Positions 18,099-26,710 of a DNA stretch of 64,000 nucleotides are shown here, piece after piece. The notes beneath the pieces are model-generated. The model was not told the origin of the DNA and did no database searches. It saw only the letters and a list, made by a program, of their open reading frames with translations. The DNA lies in contig NW_008705561.1 in the NCBI RefSeq assembly GCF_000186865.1, positions 1,771,976 to 1,835,975 of the forward strand. The letters run 5' to 3'. Numbering within the stretch: position 1 is the first letter of the stretch; every line of letters starts with the position of its first letter. The position numbers were made by a program, and so were the translations under genes. The DNA is from Aureococcus anophagefferens. Its lineage: Eukaryota > Sar > Pelagophyceae > Pelagomonadales > Pelagomonadaceae.

Positions 18099-19115
18099 TC
18101 AGGACAGGGCGCCGACGGGGAGCCAGAGGCCCGGCAGGTCGTCGGCGCCGCGGTGCTCGGGCCGCGGCGGCGCGGCCGCGCCGTCGTCGCGGCCGTCGCC
18201 GAGGTGCGCGAGGAGCGCGTCGAAGCCGTCGGCGGCCTCGTCGGCGCCGCGGGCGAAGGGCGCGTCGGGCAGCGCGGCGACCTCGACGTCGAGCTCGTTG
18301 CGCAGCTGGCAGAGCTCGAGCTCGGCCTCGACGGCCGCGTAGTCCATCCGGCCGTCGAAGGCCATCCGGCCGTCGAAGGCGCCGTCGCCGAGCTCGCCGC
18401 CGAAGAGGGGCGGCGGCGCCGGCGAGTGGTCCGACGCGCCGTCGTCGATCTCGCCAAAGGGCGGCGCGCCGCCGAGGGCCGCGGCCGCGCCGGGCTCGGC
18501 GCGCGGCGGCGGGCCCGACGCCGGCGGGTCCCACGTCGCGAAGGCGCAGCCCGGCTTGCGGCGGAGGCTGAGCAGCGCCTCGGCGGGGAAGCCGTCCATG
18601 TCGGCGCGGGCGTAGACGCGGGCCGACGACGTCGACTCCGAGACCTTCTTGTGGAAGCCGAAGTTGTTGAGCTGGCGCTGGAACGACGTGAACTTGCCCG
18701 TGCGGAAGAACTTGCTCAGGACGGAGCCGAGCTTCGTCGCCGGCGCGGGGATGACGATCTTGCCGCTGTCCCAGGCGATGAGCTCGGGGAACTCCTGGAA
18801 CATGAGGAAGAGCTTGACGACGAAGTCCGGCGGCCGCTGCCCGCCGCCGGAGCGCACGAGCTGCATGGCCTCGTGGCGCGCCTTGCTCTCGGGGGAGAGG
18901 GGGCCGCCGGCCGCCTTCTTGCTCCGCGGCGCGCGGCGCCGCTTCGGCGGCGGCGCCGCCGCGGCCGCGGCGCCGCGCGGCGGGCTCTCGAGCGACGGGC
19001 TCGATACGCAGTTCGGCGACTGCGGCGTCGGCGAGTGGGCGCGGCTCGCCCGCAGGTTGTAGGTCGACTGCTCGCCGGGCGCCCTGGCCAACTGCGGGAG
19101 GCTGCTCGGCACCAT
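18099..19115 (-). CDS. HSF: Heat shock factor-type transcription factor
   Basis: 338 aa. A basic stretch PKRRRAPRSKK (57-67) is a probable nuclear localisation signal. The HSF DNA-binding domain spans about 96-175: FVVKLFLMFQEFPELIAW, KLGSVLSKFFRTGKFTSF, then the recognition helix and wing QRQLNNFGFHK. A short leucine-containing helix AAVEAELELCQLRNELDVEV (about 265-285) could be a reduced trimerisation coiled coil. A FDGRM duplication precedes it. The acidic and proline-rich tail may activate transcription. Stramenopiles have expanded HSF families, so the target genes cannot be named. Confidence 0.85.
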   Translation of the reverse strand: MVPSSLPQLARAPGEQSTYNLRASRAHSPTPQSPNCVSSPSLESPPRGAAAAAAPPPKRRRAPRSKKAAGGPLSPESKARHEAMQLVRSGGGQRPPDFVVKLFLMFQEFPELIAWDSGKIVIPAPATKLGSVLSKFFRTGKFTSFQRQLNNFGFHKKVSESTSSARVYARADMDGFPAEALLSLRRKPGCAFATWDPPASGPPPRAEPGAAAALGGAPPFGEIDDGASDHSPAPPPLFGGELGDGAFDGRMAFDGRMDYAAVEAELELCQLRNELDVEVAALPDAPFARGADEAADGFDALLAHLGDGRDDGAAAPPRPEHRGADDLPGLWLPVGALS

Positions 19116-19465
19116 GGCGGCGCGACGTCACTCAGGCGATAGGCGCGGGGCTGCCGGGCCGGTGCCCGTCGATGGGGTCGGTGCGTCTCGCGGCGCGGCG
19201 TGCGAGCGGCGGCGCGAGCGCCGGCGGCGGCTCGCGGAGGGTGCGCGCGTGCGGCTCGGCGGGTGCGCGCGCGGCGCCGTCGGTGGAGCGTGTGACGACG
19301 GGACTGGCTGGGCCACACGTTGTTGTCTGGGGGTTGTATAAAAACTCCTTATTCAACGTTACCTTGATCATTCCACGGGATGATCAACGTACGCTTCAAG
19401 GGCCACGGCCGGCATTGCATTGCGTATCTCCAGGACTATCAGCGCCGCCGCGCGAGGCAGCCCCG
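19116..19465. promoter_or_regulatory. Divergent promoter with TATA box
   Basis: 350 nt lie between the HSF gene (minus) and the DPY-30-motif gene (plus). TATAAAA occurs at 19337-19343, directly followed by ACTCCTTATTCAACG (19344-19358), which recurs almost exactly upstream of the gene at 45294. The HSF-proximal part is GC-rich with no clear heat-shock elements (inverted GAA triplets) visible. Confidence 0.5.
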
Positions 19466-21805
19466 ATGGCCCCCGCCATGGAGATGAAGGGCGACCTCGT
19501 GAAGCCCCTGCTGGCGCCGCTCCTGGAGAAGATGACGCCGCGGCGGAGCGGCATGGTCGACTACCTGAGCGCGAACGTGCTGCCGACGCTGCTGCCGGCC
19601 CTGCGGAGCCTCGCGCGCGCCGCGGAGCGGCTCGACGCGGGCCTCCTCGCGGCCAAGGAGGGGTCCGAGGGCATGGCCTTCGACCAGCGGTCCGTGCCGC
19701 TGCGCACCTACGTCACCAGGAACGTGTCGCCGGAGCTGAGCCGGGGCTTGGAGTTGTGCTACAAGGAGCAGCCGGCGGACGCGATCGACTTCCTCGCGAA
19801 GTTCCTCTTCGAGCGGTCCGGCGACGACGGCCCCGTGGACGACGACGAGGAGGAGACGCTGAACCCGCTCCACTGGCTCGGCCAGTACCTCATGCGCCAC
19901 AACGTCGCCCACGGCGACCGGAGCTTCCCGAGCGAGGCGTCGCCGCGGCTGTACGCGCCGCTCCGACCTACCAAACTCCGCGACGGCCGCGCGGCGACGC
20001 CGGAGCGGCGCGCGAGCCCGCGGACCTACCCGGCGGCGCTCGAGCCCAAGTTCGAGGACGTGGGCGGCGGCGTCCTGCGCCTCTACCGCGAGAACCACCG
20101 CTTCCGCGTCGGCCTGGAAGACCAGGCGATGGTCCTCGAGGTCTTCCGCGACGAGGTCGCCCACAGCGTCGACTTCAAGACCACGAACCTCCAGACGGGC
20201 CGGAGCGTGCTCCGGCGCGCGTCCGAGGCCGAGCTCATGGACCTCGTGAGCAGCGGCGACAAGTGGGGCGTCGGCATCTCGACGGCCGCGTTGGAATTGG
20301 CCCCGAAGGTCCGCGTGCTCAAGAAGAAGTACTCCAACGCGTTGAAGATCGGCTTCGCGGGCACGAAGGAGACGGCCGTCGAGCGCCTCACGTCGACGAC
20401 GCGGCGCTGCGACGGCAAGCTCTACGTCGTCGACGTGCTCCGCGAGCCGACGCCGGGGGGCAGCACGGACCGCAAGCTGAACGACGAGAAGGGCGATTTG
20501 TGCGCCCTGCGCTTCCGCGCCTACCACCCGGACACGTCGACCTACATCGAGGCAAGGGTGCCGGGCCAGCGGCTCCACAACGCGACGGCGAAGATGCGCG
20601 ACCAGGTCCAGGACCTCGCGGACCGCGTCGACGTCGTCGCCGTGCCCGGCAGCGGCGAGCACGTCCTCGTCAAGCTCCACGCGCCCTACGACTGCGACAT
20701 GCTCCCGCCGGCGGGCGGGCCCGACGACGGCAAGCGCTGCCGCGTCCAGGTGAGCACGGGCCTCATCGCGGCCGCGGCCGCGAGTGCCGACGAGCCCGAC
20801 CAGGTCCGCATGGTCGCGGCCGTCGTCGACCTCTGGGGCGGCGGCGACGACCCGGAGCTCCAGGCCGCGGCGCGCGCGCCCAAGTACCTCGTGCTGCCCG
20901 AGGAGAGCTACGAGGGCGTGCCCGATTTGGCGCTGTCCATCGCGCCGACGGCGCCGGAGCTCCAGGCTTTGACGTCGGGCCTGCGCTACGACCCCGCGAC
21001 GGCGCTCCTGAGCCACAAGGCCATGCAGCGCGCCAAGTCGCTCCTGGCCAAGCGCTTCGACGCCGCCGTCGAGCTCGACGCGACGCTGAAGAAGGGCGAG
21101 GTCGTTTTGGGCGTCGACGCGGCGACGGGGCTCCAGGTACCCTACAAGTACGACCAGAAGATCGTCGACAAGCGCGACCGCCTCTTCGCGTTGCGCCGGG
21201 ACCAGAGCCTCGTGGACGCGCAGCGGTCCCGGGGCGAGGACGGCGCGCTCGTCTACCGCCAGGGCGTGCAGATGTCGAACATGTACATGATCGTCTCCGT
21301 GTTCCGCGTGTCGGCGAGCGTGACGGGGTCGCTCAAGTTCACGGCCTACGAGCCGACGCAGTGCGCCCAGCTGGAGCTCGACGTCGACCACCTCGACACG
21401 CGGCCCCTGTCGTCGCCGCTCGCGCCCGCGGGCAAGCGCCTCGCGAAGCAGCTCTGCGCGCGGCTCCGCCTCGAGAAGAGCGACAAGGGCCGGGGGCCGC
21501 CGGCCCTCGTGCTCTGGGAGGTCGACCCCGTGGCGACGAAGATGAAGCGCGCCTTCGACGGGCTGCACAAGGACTCGCGCGGCCGCGCGGGCAAGGCCGA
21601 CGTCGTCGACCTCTTCGCGACGGCCCAGAACGAGCTCGACCACTTCCTCGCGCCGCCCAAGAGCAACAAGGCGAAGCTGCCGCCCATCGTCGGCTTCGAC
21701 GCCGTCGCGACGTCCCTCGAGACGGCCAAGAGGCGCATCGCCGACGACGCGCGGGCGCGGATCGACTTCCACACGTTCTCCAAGGTCCTCCTCGACGCCG
21801 AGTGA
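19466..21805 (+). CDS. Large protein with DPY-30-like motif, probable axonemal or scaffold role
   Basis: 779 aa from the ATG at 19466. An N-terminal helical segment (VDYLSANVLPTLLPALRSL) and a second (PADAIDFLAKFLFER, then NPLHWLGQYLMRHN) match the helix pair of DPY-30/RIIa dimerisation motifs. The remainder contains two similar beta-rich modules: one with KLYVVDVLRE and CALRFRAYHPDT (about 310-360), the other with NMYMIVSVFRV and LKFTAYEPTQ (about 605-650). The C-terminus (AKMKRAFDGLHK onward) is helical and may be a degenerate EF-hand pair. DPY-30 motifs in large proteins are common in flagellar radial-spoke and IQ proteins, but the function here is inference. Confidence 0.6.
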   Translation: MAPAMEMKGDLVKPLLAPLLEKMTPRRSGMVDYLSANVLPTLLPALRSLARAAERLDAGLLAAKEGSEGMAFDQRSVPLRTYVTRNVSPELSRGLELCYKEQPADAIDFLAKFLFERSGDDGPVDDDEEETLNPLHWLGQYLMRHNVAHGDRSFPSEASPRLYAPLRPTKLRDGRAATPERRASPRTYPAALEPKFEDVGGGVLRLYRENHRFRVGLEDQAMVLEVFRDEVAHSVDFKTTNLQTGRSVLRRASEAELMDLVSSGDKWGVGISTAALELAPKVRVLKKKYSNALKIGFAGTKETAVERLTSTTRRCDGKLYVVDVLREPTPGGSTDRKLNDEKGDLCALRFRAYHPDTSTYIEARVPGQRLHNATAKMRDQVQDLADRVDVVAVPGSGEHVLVKLHAPYDCDMLPPAGGPDDGKRCRVQVSTGLIAAAAASADEPDQVRMVAAVVDLWGGGDDPELQAAARAPKYLVLPEESYEGVPDLALSIAPTAPELQALTSGLRYDPATALLSHKAMQRAKSLLAKRFDAAVELDATLKKGEVVLGVDAATGLQVPYKYDQKIVDKRDRLFALRRDQSLVDAQRSRGEDGALVYRQGVQMSNMYMIVSVFRVSASVTGSLKFTAYEPTQCAQLELDVDHLDTRPLSSPLAPAGKRLAKQLCARLRLEKSDKGRGPPALVLWEVDPVATKMKRAFDGLHKDSRGRAGKADVVDLFATAQNELDHFLAPPKSNKAKLPPIVGFDAVATSLETAKRRIADDARARIDFHTFSKVLLDAE

Positions 21806-21823
21806 CCCGTGTGCGCTCCTAAC

Positions 21824-22441
21824 TTACATCCAGTCGCAGCCGGCCATGGGCACCGCGAGGATCGCGTCCTGGCTGATGTCGTGTTGTTGTAGATGGGCGC
21901 GCATGTCCGCTTCGATTTCGGAGGGCAAGGTGGGTGCTCGACTGAAGAGGTAGACGTACTCCGACGTGAAGCCCGCGGCGCCGACGCACGCGTAGACGAG
22001 CGCCGCGTCGTAGGTGGCGGGCGTCGCGTTGTAGGTCTTCAGGACCCAGTACGGCGGGGAGACCGGACCGAGGCTCTCGACCATCTTTCCTGGCATCTCC
22101 GCGGGAAAGGATCCGTGATTGGGCAGCGTCGTCACGCTGCCGTTCGGCGCGTCCTTGTGGCAGGTGAAGACGTCGGAGAAGGTCGTCGGGGATGTTCGCG
22201 TCATGTTGTAGCGCGTACACTGGCAGCCCTTCGTGAGAAAGACATTGGCCGAGTAGATCTCGTACCAAAAGCCCTGGACGTAAATGTCGGGGTCTAGGTG
22301 CTGTGCCTCGGGCGTGGAGACGGCCTCGTAATCGGGGCAGCTGGAGGGCCAAGCGACGCTCGAGGCTGCCCCCAGGCCGAGGAGTACGGCCGTCGTCATC
22401 ATCGTGCTGCTGCGCCGAAGACAACACCGACATTCTGCCAT
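21824..22441 (-). CDS. Secreted lipocalin
   Basis: 205 aa. A signal peptide is seen at MMTTAVLLGLGAASSVAW, and the first 13 residues may be dispensable. The lipocalin first motif is YVQGFWYEIYSANVF (G-x-W-Y-E-I), followed by CQCTRYNM, WVLKTYNATPATYDAALVYACV, and SEYVYLFSRAPTLPSEIEADM, which matches the family's third motif. Cysteines fit two disulfides. Relatives include apolipoprotein D, bacterial Blc and plastid lipocalins that bind lipids or pigments under stress. The ligand is unknown. Confidence 0.8.
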   Translation of the reverse strand: MAECRCCLRRSSTMMTTAVLLGLGAASSVAWPSSCPDYEAVSTPEAQHLDPDIYVQGFWYEIYSANVFLTKGCQCTRYNMTRTSPTTFSDVFTCHKDAPNGSVTTLPNHGSFPAEMPGKMVESLGPVSPPYWVLKTYNATPATYDAALVYACVGAAGFTSEYVYLFSRAPTLPSEIEADMRAHLQQHDISQDAILAVPMAGCDWM

Positions 22442-22576
22442 GATCTCCTGCGCTCAGCTGCCCTACTGTGCTCAGCTCAGCTCAGCTCAGCGGAGCTCAG
22501 CCAAGCTCTCTGTTAAGCTCAGCAACATCGTCTAATTGCAGGTCAATCTCGACCTCGCAGCAAGCGACTCGGCACG
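22442..22576. repeat. CTCAG/AGCTC short repeats in divergent promoter
   Basis: Several copies of CTCAG/GCTCAG cluster at about 22450-22525 between the divergent lipocalin and oxygenase genes. It looks like a small simple-sequence expansion. No clear core-promoter motif is visible. Confidence 0.5.
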
Positions 22577-23764
22577 ATGGTCTCATTGCGGCGCCTCGCA
22601 GAGCGCCTCCTTGTCGTCGCCGCGCTGTGCCTAGGCAAGCCGACGCCGGTACACAAAGCCGCGCCCGCCGCGCACGACGCCTGCGACGACGCGCCGCCGC
22701 TCGTGTCCTTCGCCGGCGCGTTCACGGCCGCGGAGTGCGAGAGAATAGAGAAGCTCTTCGAGGCCCGCGCGGACGTCGAGGTCGACGAGCGGCCGGCCTT
22801 CGGCATCAGCCGACGGAACCGGTGGCTGCCGCGGTCATCCTGGGGCGACTTCGCCTGGGTCGTCGAGCGCGTCCTCGAGCGACGGCCGGCGTCGGACGCC
22901 GCGTGGCAACTCGAAGCGCCCGTCGACGCCGAAACCTTCCTCGAGAAACACGTCGAGTTCGTGCTCATGCACGAGTTCCGCGAGGGCGCCTTCTTCGACT
23001 GGCACGTCGACGCGCACCCCGACGACGGCAAGCGACGGACGATGAACGTCAACGTCGCGCTCACGGACCCGGCGACGTTCGAGGGCGGCGCGCTCCAGGT
23101 CGGCGCCGCGAACGCGACGCTGCGGCGCGGCGACCTCTACGTGTACCCCGCGTCCTACCCGCACAAGGTCCACGACGTCGCGAAGGGGTTCCGACGGACG
23201 TTGGTCCTCGCGACGCGGCGCGCGACCGAGACCGCCGACGACGGCGCCGCGGCCGCGGCCTACTGGCGCGCGGCGGCGGCGCGCTACGAGGCGCTCTGCG
23301 CGTCCCTCGGCGACGCACACCCGAAGCTGCACTGGATCTTCGGCGAGTTCCTCGAGAAGACGGGCGACGCCGACGCCGCGACGCGAAAGTTCGCGGACAG
23401 CTACCGCGCGACGCCGGAGCGCGCGGCCTACGCGCGGTCCTTCGCCGACGCCGCGGCGGAGAAGCACGAGGGCGGGGACCTGGCGGGCGCCGTCGACGAC
23501 CTGTACCTCGCGTCGCTCGTCGAACCGGACGAACCGGAGTTCCGCGCGGACCTGGGCGTGCTGCGCTGGCGGGCGGGCGACCTCGCGGCCGCGGAGGCGG
23601 AGCTGCGGGCCGCGCTCGCGCTCGAGGACAACGCGGGTCTGCGCGCGGCGCTCTCGCTCGTGCTCCGCGACGCGGGCCGCGCGGACGACGCCGCGCGCGA
23701 GCGACGAAAGGCGCTCGACGCCGACGAGGACTCGGCCCGAGCCGCGCTGGAGGCGCTCGAGTAA
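22577..23764 (+). CDS. 2OG-Fe(II) oxygenase (prolyl hydroxylase-like) with TPR tail
   Basis: 395 aa with an N-terminal signal-like segment (LLVVAALCLGKP). The oxygenase core has the iron-binding HxD at His143/Asp145 (FDWHVDAHPDD), distal histidine His196 (SYPHKVHD) and the 2-oxoglutarate-binding arginine at about 206 (GFRRTLV), so it should be active. From about 230 to the end there are helical pairs typical of TPRs (for example LHWIFGEFLEKTGDADAATR and AEAELRAALALEDNAGLRAA). The arrangement resembles secretory-pathway prolyl or aspartyl hydroxylases. The substrate is unknown. Confidence 0.8.
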   Translation: MVSLRRLAERLLVVAALCLGKPTPVHKAAPAAHDACDDAPPLVSFAGAFTAAECERIEKLFEARADVEVDERPAFGISRRNRWLPRSSWGDFAWVVERVLERRPASDAAWQLEAPVDAETFLEKHVEFVLMHEFREGAFFDWHVDAHPDDGKRRTMNVNVALTDPATFEGGALQVGAANATLRRGDLYVYPASYPHKVHDVAKGFRRTLVLATRRATETADDGAAAAAYWRAAAARYEALCASLGDAHPKLHWIFGEFLEKTGDADAATRKFADSYRATPERAAYARSFADAAAEKHEGGDLAGAVDDLYLASLVEPDEPEFRADLGVLRWRAGDLAAAEAELRAALALEDNAGLRAALSLVLRDAGRADDAARERRKALDADEDSARAALEALE

Positions 23765-23976
23765 CTGTGGTCGTCTTTTATGCGTCGCGAGCGCTCCGGC
23801 TCGCTGAGTTTCTTCAACTTTGAGTTCATCAGCTTCATTTCCCCGTCATTCCCCCTTCAAGTAGATCGAGCCTTTTATACTTTTTATGGGGTGCGTCTCG
23901 ATGGGCTGCCCGATCCGGATCTAGTGGCGTTTGCGGCGTCGGTCTCGGTTACGGCTGGGGGGTGTCGGAACCCATC

Positions 23977-26605
23977 ATGGCTCCACCGGCGCCCGGGGCC
24001 ATCGAGGACTCGAGCCCGCTGCTGCGGCCCGAGGCGGCCGTCGCGCCGCCCGCGCCCGCCTTCCAGCGCCACTGGCGCAAGGCCGTCGCCCTCGGCCTCG
24101 TGCTCGGCGCCGCCGTCGTCGTCCTCGGCGTCGTCCTCGCCGTGGACGCGCGGGACGCGTCGTCGTCGTCCGACGACGACGCTGCTTCGGATTTATCTCT
24201 ATCGTTTGAGACGGAGGGCTACGGGACCGTGCGTTCCAACGACGAGGGCATCTACCCGTGGACCGTCGTCGAGCCGTTTCGCCGGACGATCCTGACGGCC
24301 GTGCTCGGCGAGCGGCTCGAGAACTTGACGCGCGCCGACGTCAACGGCCCGGCCGCGGGCGCGGGCATCGCGGAGACGCGCTGGACGATCACGAAGCACG
24401 CCGACGGCGGCTCGAAGCGGTCCGGCGCGGGCGAGGGCGAGAAGCCCGAACTCGCGGGCGCCTCCATCGCCTACGAGTTCGGCGTGCCCGGCGCGTCCTA
24501 CGTCGTTTCGGCGACGGTGCGACGAAAAAGGACCCGCGAGCTCCTCGCGTCCGCGTCGGAGGTCGTCCGGTGCAAGTACGTGAAGCGCGAGATTCGCGCT
24601 CTCTCGGAGAGCGACCGCGCGGCGCTCTTCGACGCCTACAACGCCCTCTACCGGAACCGCGACGAGGCCGCGGGTGTGAAGCGCTACGGTCCGGACTTCC
24701 GTTCGGCGCGCTACTTCGTGACGAAGCACATGGACAGGATGACGAAGCTCGGCTGCTCGGCCTGGCACTCGAGCGACGTCTTCCTCACGTCCCACCTGGC
24801 CTTCAACCTCGAATTCGACCGGGCGCTGCAGGCCGTGAATCGGACGCTCGTGAACAGTTACTGGGACTACACGAAGGACGACAGCCGGTACGGCGAGTCC
24901 TGGTACGCCGAGTCGCCGCTGTTCACCGACGACTTTTTCGGGGCGGACCCGGACGCGGACGCGGACGCGCCGACGAAGGGCGACGGGGAGGCGCACGTCG
25001 TCGCGACGGGCCCCTTCGCGTACACGCCCGTGTGGACCGGCGGCGAGGGCGCGCCGGAGCACAACGCCTTCTACAAGCTCTCGGACGCGAACAACTACAA
25101 TCCGTCGCCCTGGCTCCAGCGGTCCTCGCGGATCTCGGGCCTCGAGACGAAGGTGCGGCTCCCGTCGTGCACGCTCGTCCGCGGCACGCTCGCGGCGCCG
25201 ACGCTCACGTGGCTCCACATGATGGTCGAGGACTACTTCCACGGCGAGCTCCACTCGGCGATCGGCGGCGCGTGGGGCTCGACGCTGGACCTCGGCTGCG
25301 TCGTCGACGAGCTCCGTCGGTCCTGCGAGAAGGAAATTCACCACAACGAAACGACGGACGGGAAGTACTACTCGTCCTGCGAGACGGTGAAGTACGTCGA
25401 AGACTTCGCCGTGAACATCAACACGTTCTCGCGGGCCGCGTTCTTCGTCGCGCACCAGGGCGATCAAGGCGCGACCAGCACGGAGGACTGGTACAACTGC
25501 CCGACGGCCGCCGAGTGCGACAACCGGACGGCGACCGGCGGCGGCGCCGCGGACTGCGCGTGCTCGTCGCCGATGATCCGCGCCGAGGCGGGGAACACGT
25601 CCGTGGCCATGGCCAAGGACTTCCTCGACGAGATCGCCGTCGCGACGTCGCTCTCGTCCCACGCGGGCACGGACATCGTCCACGACGTCGACGACGACGA
25701 CGTGATCGAGCTCGTGGACGACCCGCTGCACAACGCGACGCTGAACGTGTCCGTGGGCCAGGAGAACTTTCTCCACGTGACCGACGACGACGCGAACACG
25801 CTCTGGGTCCTGATGGCCGACTGGCTCGCGGCGCCGCCGCGCTTCGGCCCCATGGCCGCGACGTTGGCCGCGCCGAACGACCCGATCTTCTGGGTCATGC
25901 ACAGGGCAGGAAAAGAGAGCGAAATTCCCAACTTCAAAGGCTCCGATCTCGGCCGGTTTGGTTTCCACTCGTTTCGGCTGATTTTTGGACGAGCGATCAT
26001 CTCTCGGAACGGTCTCGAAGCATGGATGCTTTTTCCGGAACGCGCGCGCGCGAAACACTCACGTTGAAGCGACGTTGAATCACCCTTTTCCTGCCCAGGT
26101 CATGCACAACACGTGGGAGCGCATGTACCACAAGAAGTTCCTCACGCCGTCCCTGGCGGAGAACTTCCTCTGGGCGTGGACGACGACGGACACGTGCTGG
26201 TCCTTCGCCCTGGAGTCCGTGCTGCCCTTCTCGGACTTGCTGGACGAGCAGCGGACGGGGCGGAAGTTCGACGGGCCGCGGAGGAACGGCACGACGGACT
26301 ACACGAACCAGCAGCTGCTGGACCTCTTCAACCCCGCGAACCCGGACCTGCCGTACGTCTACGACTCGCTGTCGTGGGACCACTGCGACGGGTCGGAGAA
26401 CGCGACGTCGACGGCCGAGGCCTTCGACCACGAGGTCCGCGTCGCCTACGAGGACGCGGTCGGCCGCCAGCCGGAGACGGCGCCGGGCGCCTGGCCCTGG
26501 GCCGCGACCGACGACGCGCTCGACGAGGACACGCGCCGCGTCCTGCGCCGCGGGTCCATCTACGGGCGGTTGTGGGCGACGATCGACGCGGCGCGCCGAC
26601 GCTAA
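23977..26605 (+). CDS. Tyrosinase-family copper oxidase, type II membrane protein, two exons
   Basis: Exons 23977-25893 and 26099-26605; 807 aa. The in-frame codon at 23962 is GTG, so the ATG at 23977 is used. A transmembrane segment (KAVALGLVLGAAVVVLGVVL) lies near residues 30-50, leaving the enzyme lumenal or extracellular. CuA-like: SAWHSSDVFLTSHLAFNLEFDRAL followed by SYWDYTKD. CuB-like: HGELHSAIGG, then NDPIFWVMHNTWERMYHK, which is split by the introner right before VMH. In the last motif the usual HH is MH and the following Asp is Glu, so the copper site may be altered. The family oxidises phenols to quinones. Several N-glycosylation sites occur. Confidence 0.8.
25894..26098 (+). mobile_element. 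Introner element, family A, acting as an intron
   Basis: 205-nt intron flanked by the 8-bp duplication GTCATGCA. Ends are near-perfect inverted repeats: CAGGGCAGGAAAAG at the start and CTTTTCCTGCCCAG at the end. The first duplication copy supplies the GT donor; the element's terminal AG is the acceptor. Removing it restores FWVMHNTW in the tyrosinase. It is highly similar to the copy at 14199-14398, in the same orientation relative to transcription. Confidence 0.95.
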
Positions 26606-26710
26606 TTAAGTCGTGGAGGTGTAAAGGAATGGGGTCCTCCACCTTGAAGTCAAGTGAAGTCAAGTTTCTGTCGCCACAAAGCCCGGCGCAATAGAGCGCC
26701 TCGCCGCGCC

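Noticed and set aside
16423..19131. 902-codon frame extending TFIIF-alpha upstream
   Set aside because: The extension is antisense or out of frame with the HSF gene and lacks homology; the conserved protein starts at the ATG at 17805.
25880..26067. Tyrosinase C-terminus read through the introner to its stop codon as a natural end
   Set aside because: The exact 8-bp duplication and the restored CuB motif after removal show the read-through residues are intronic.
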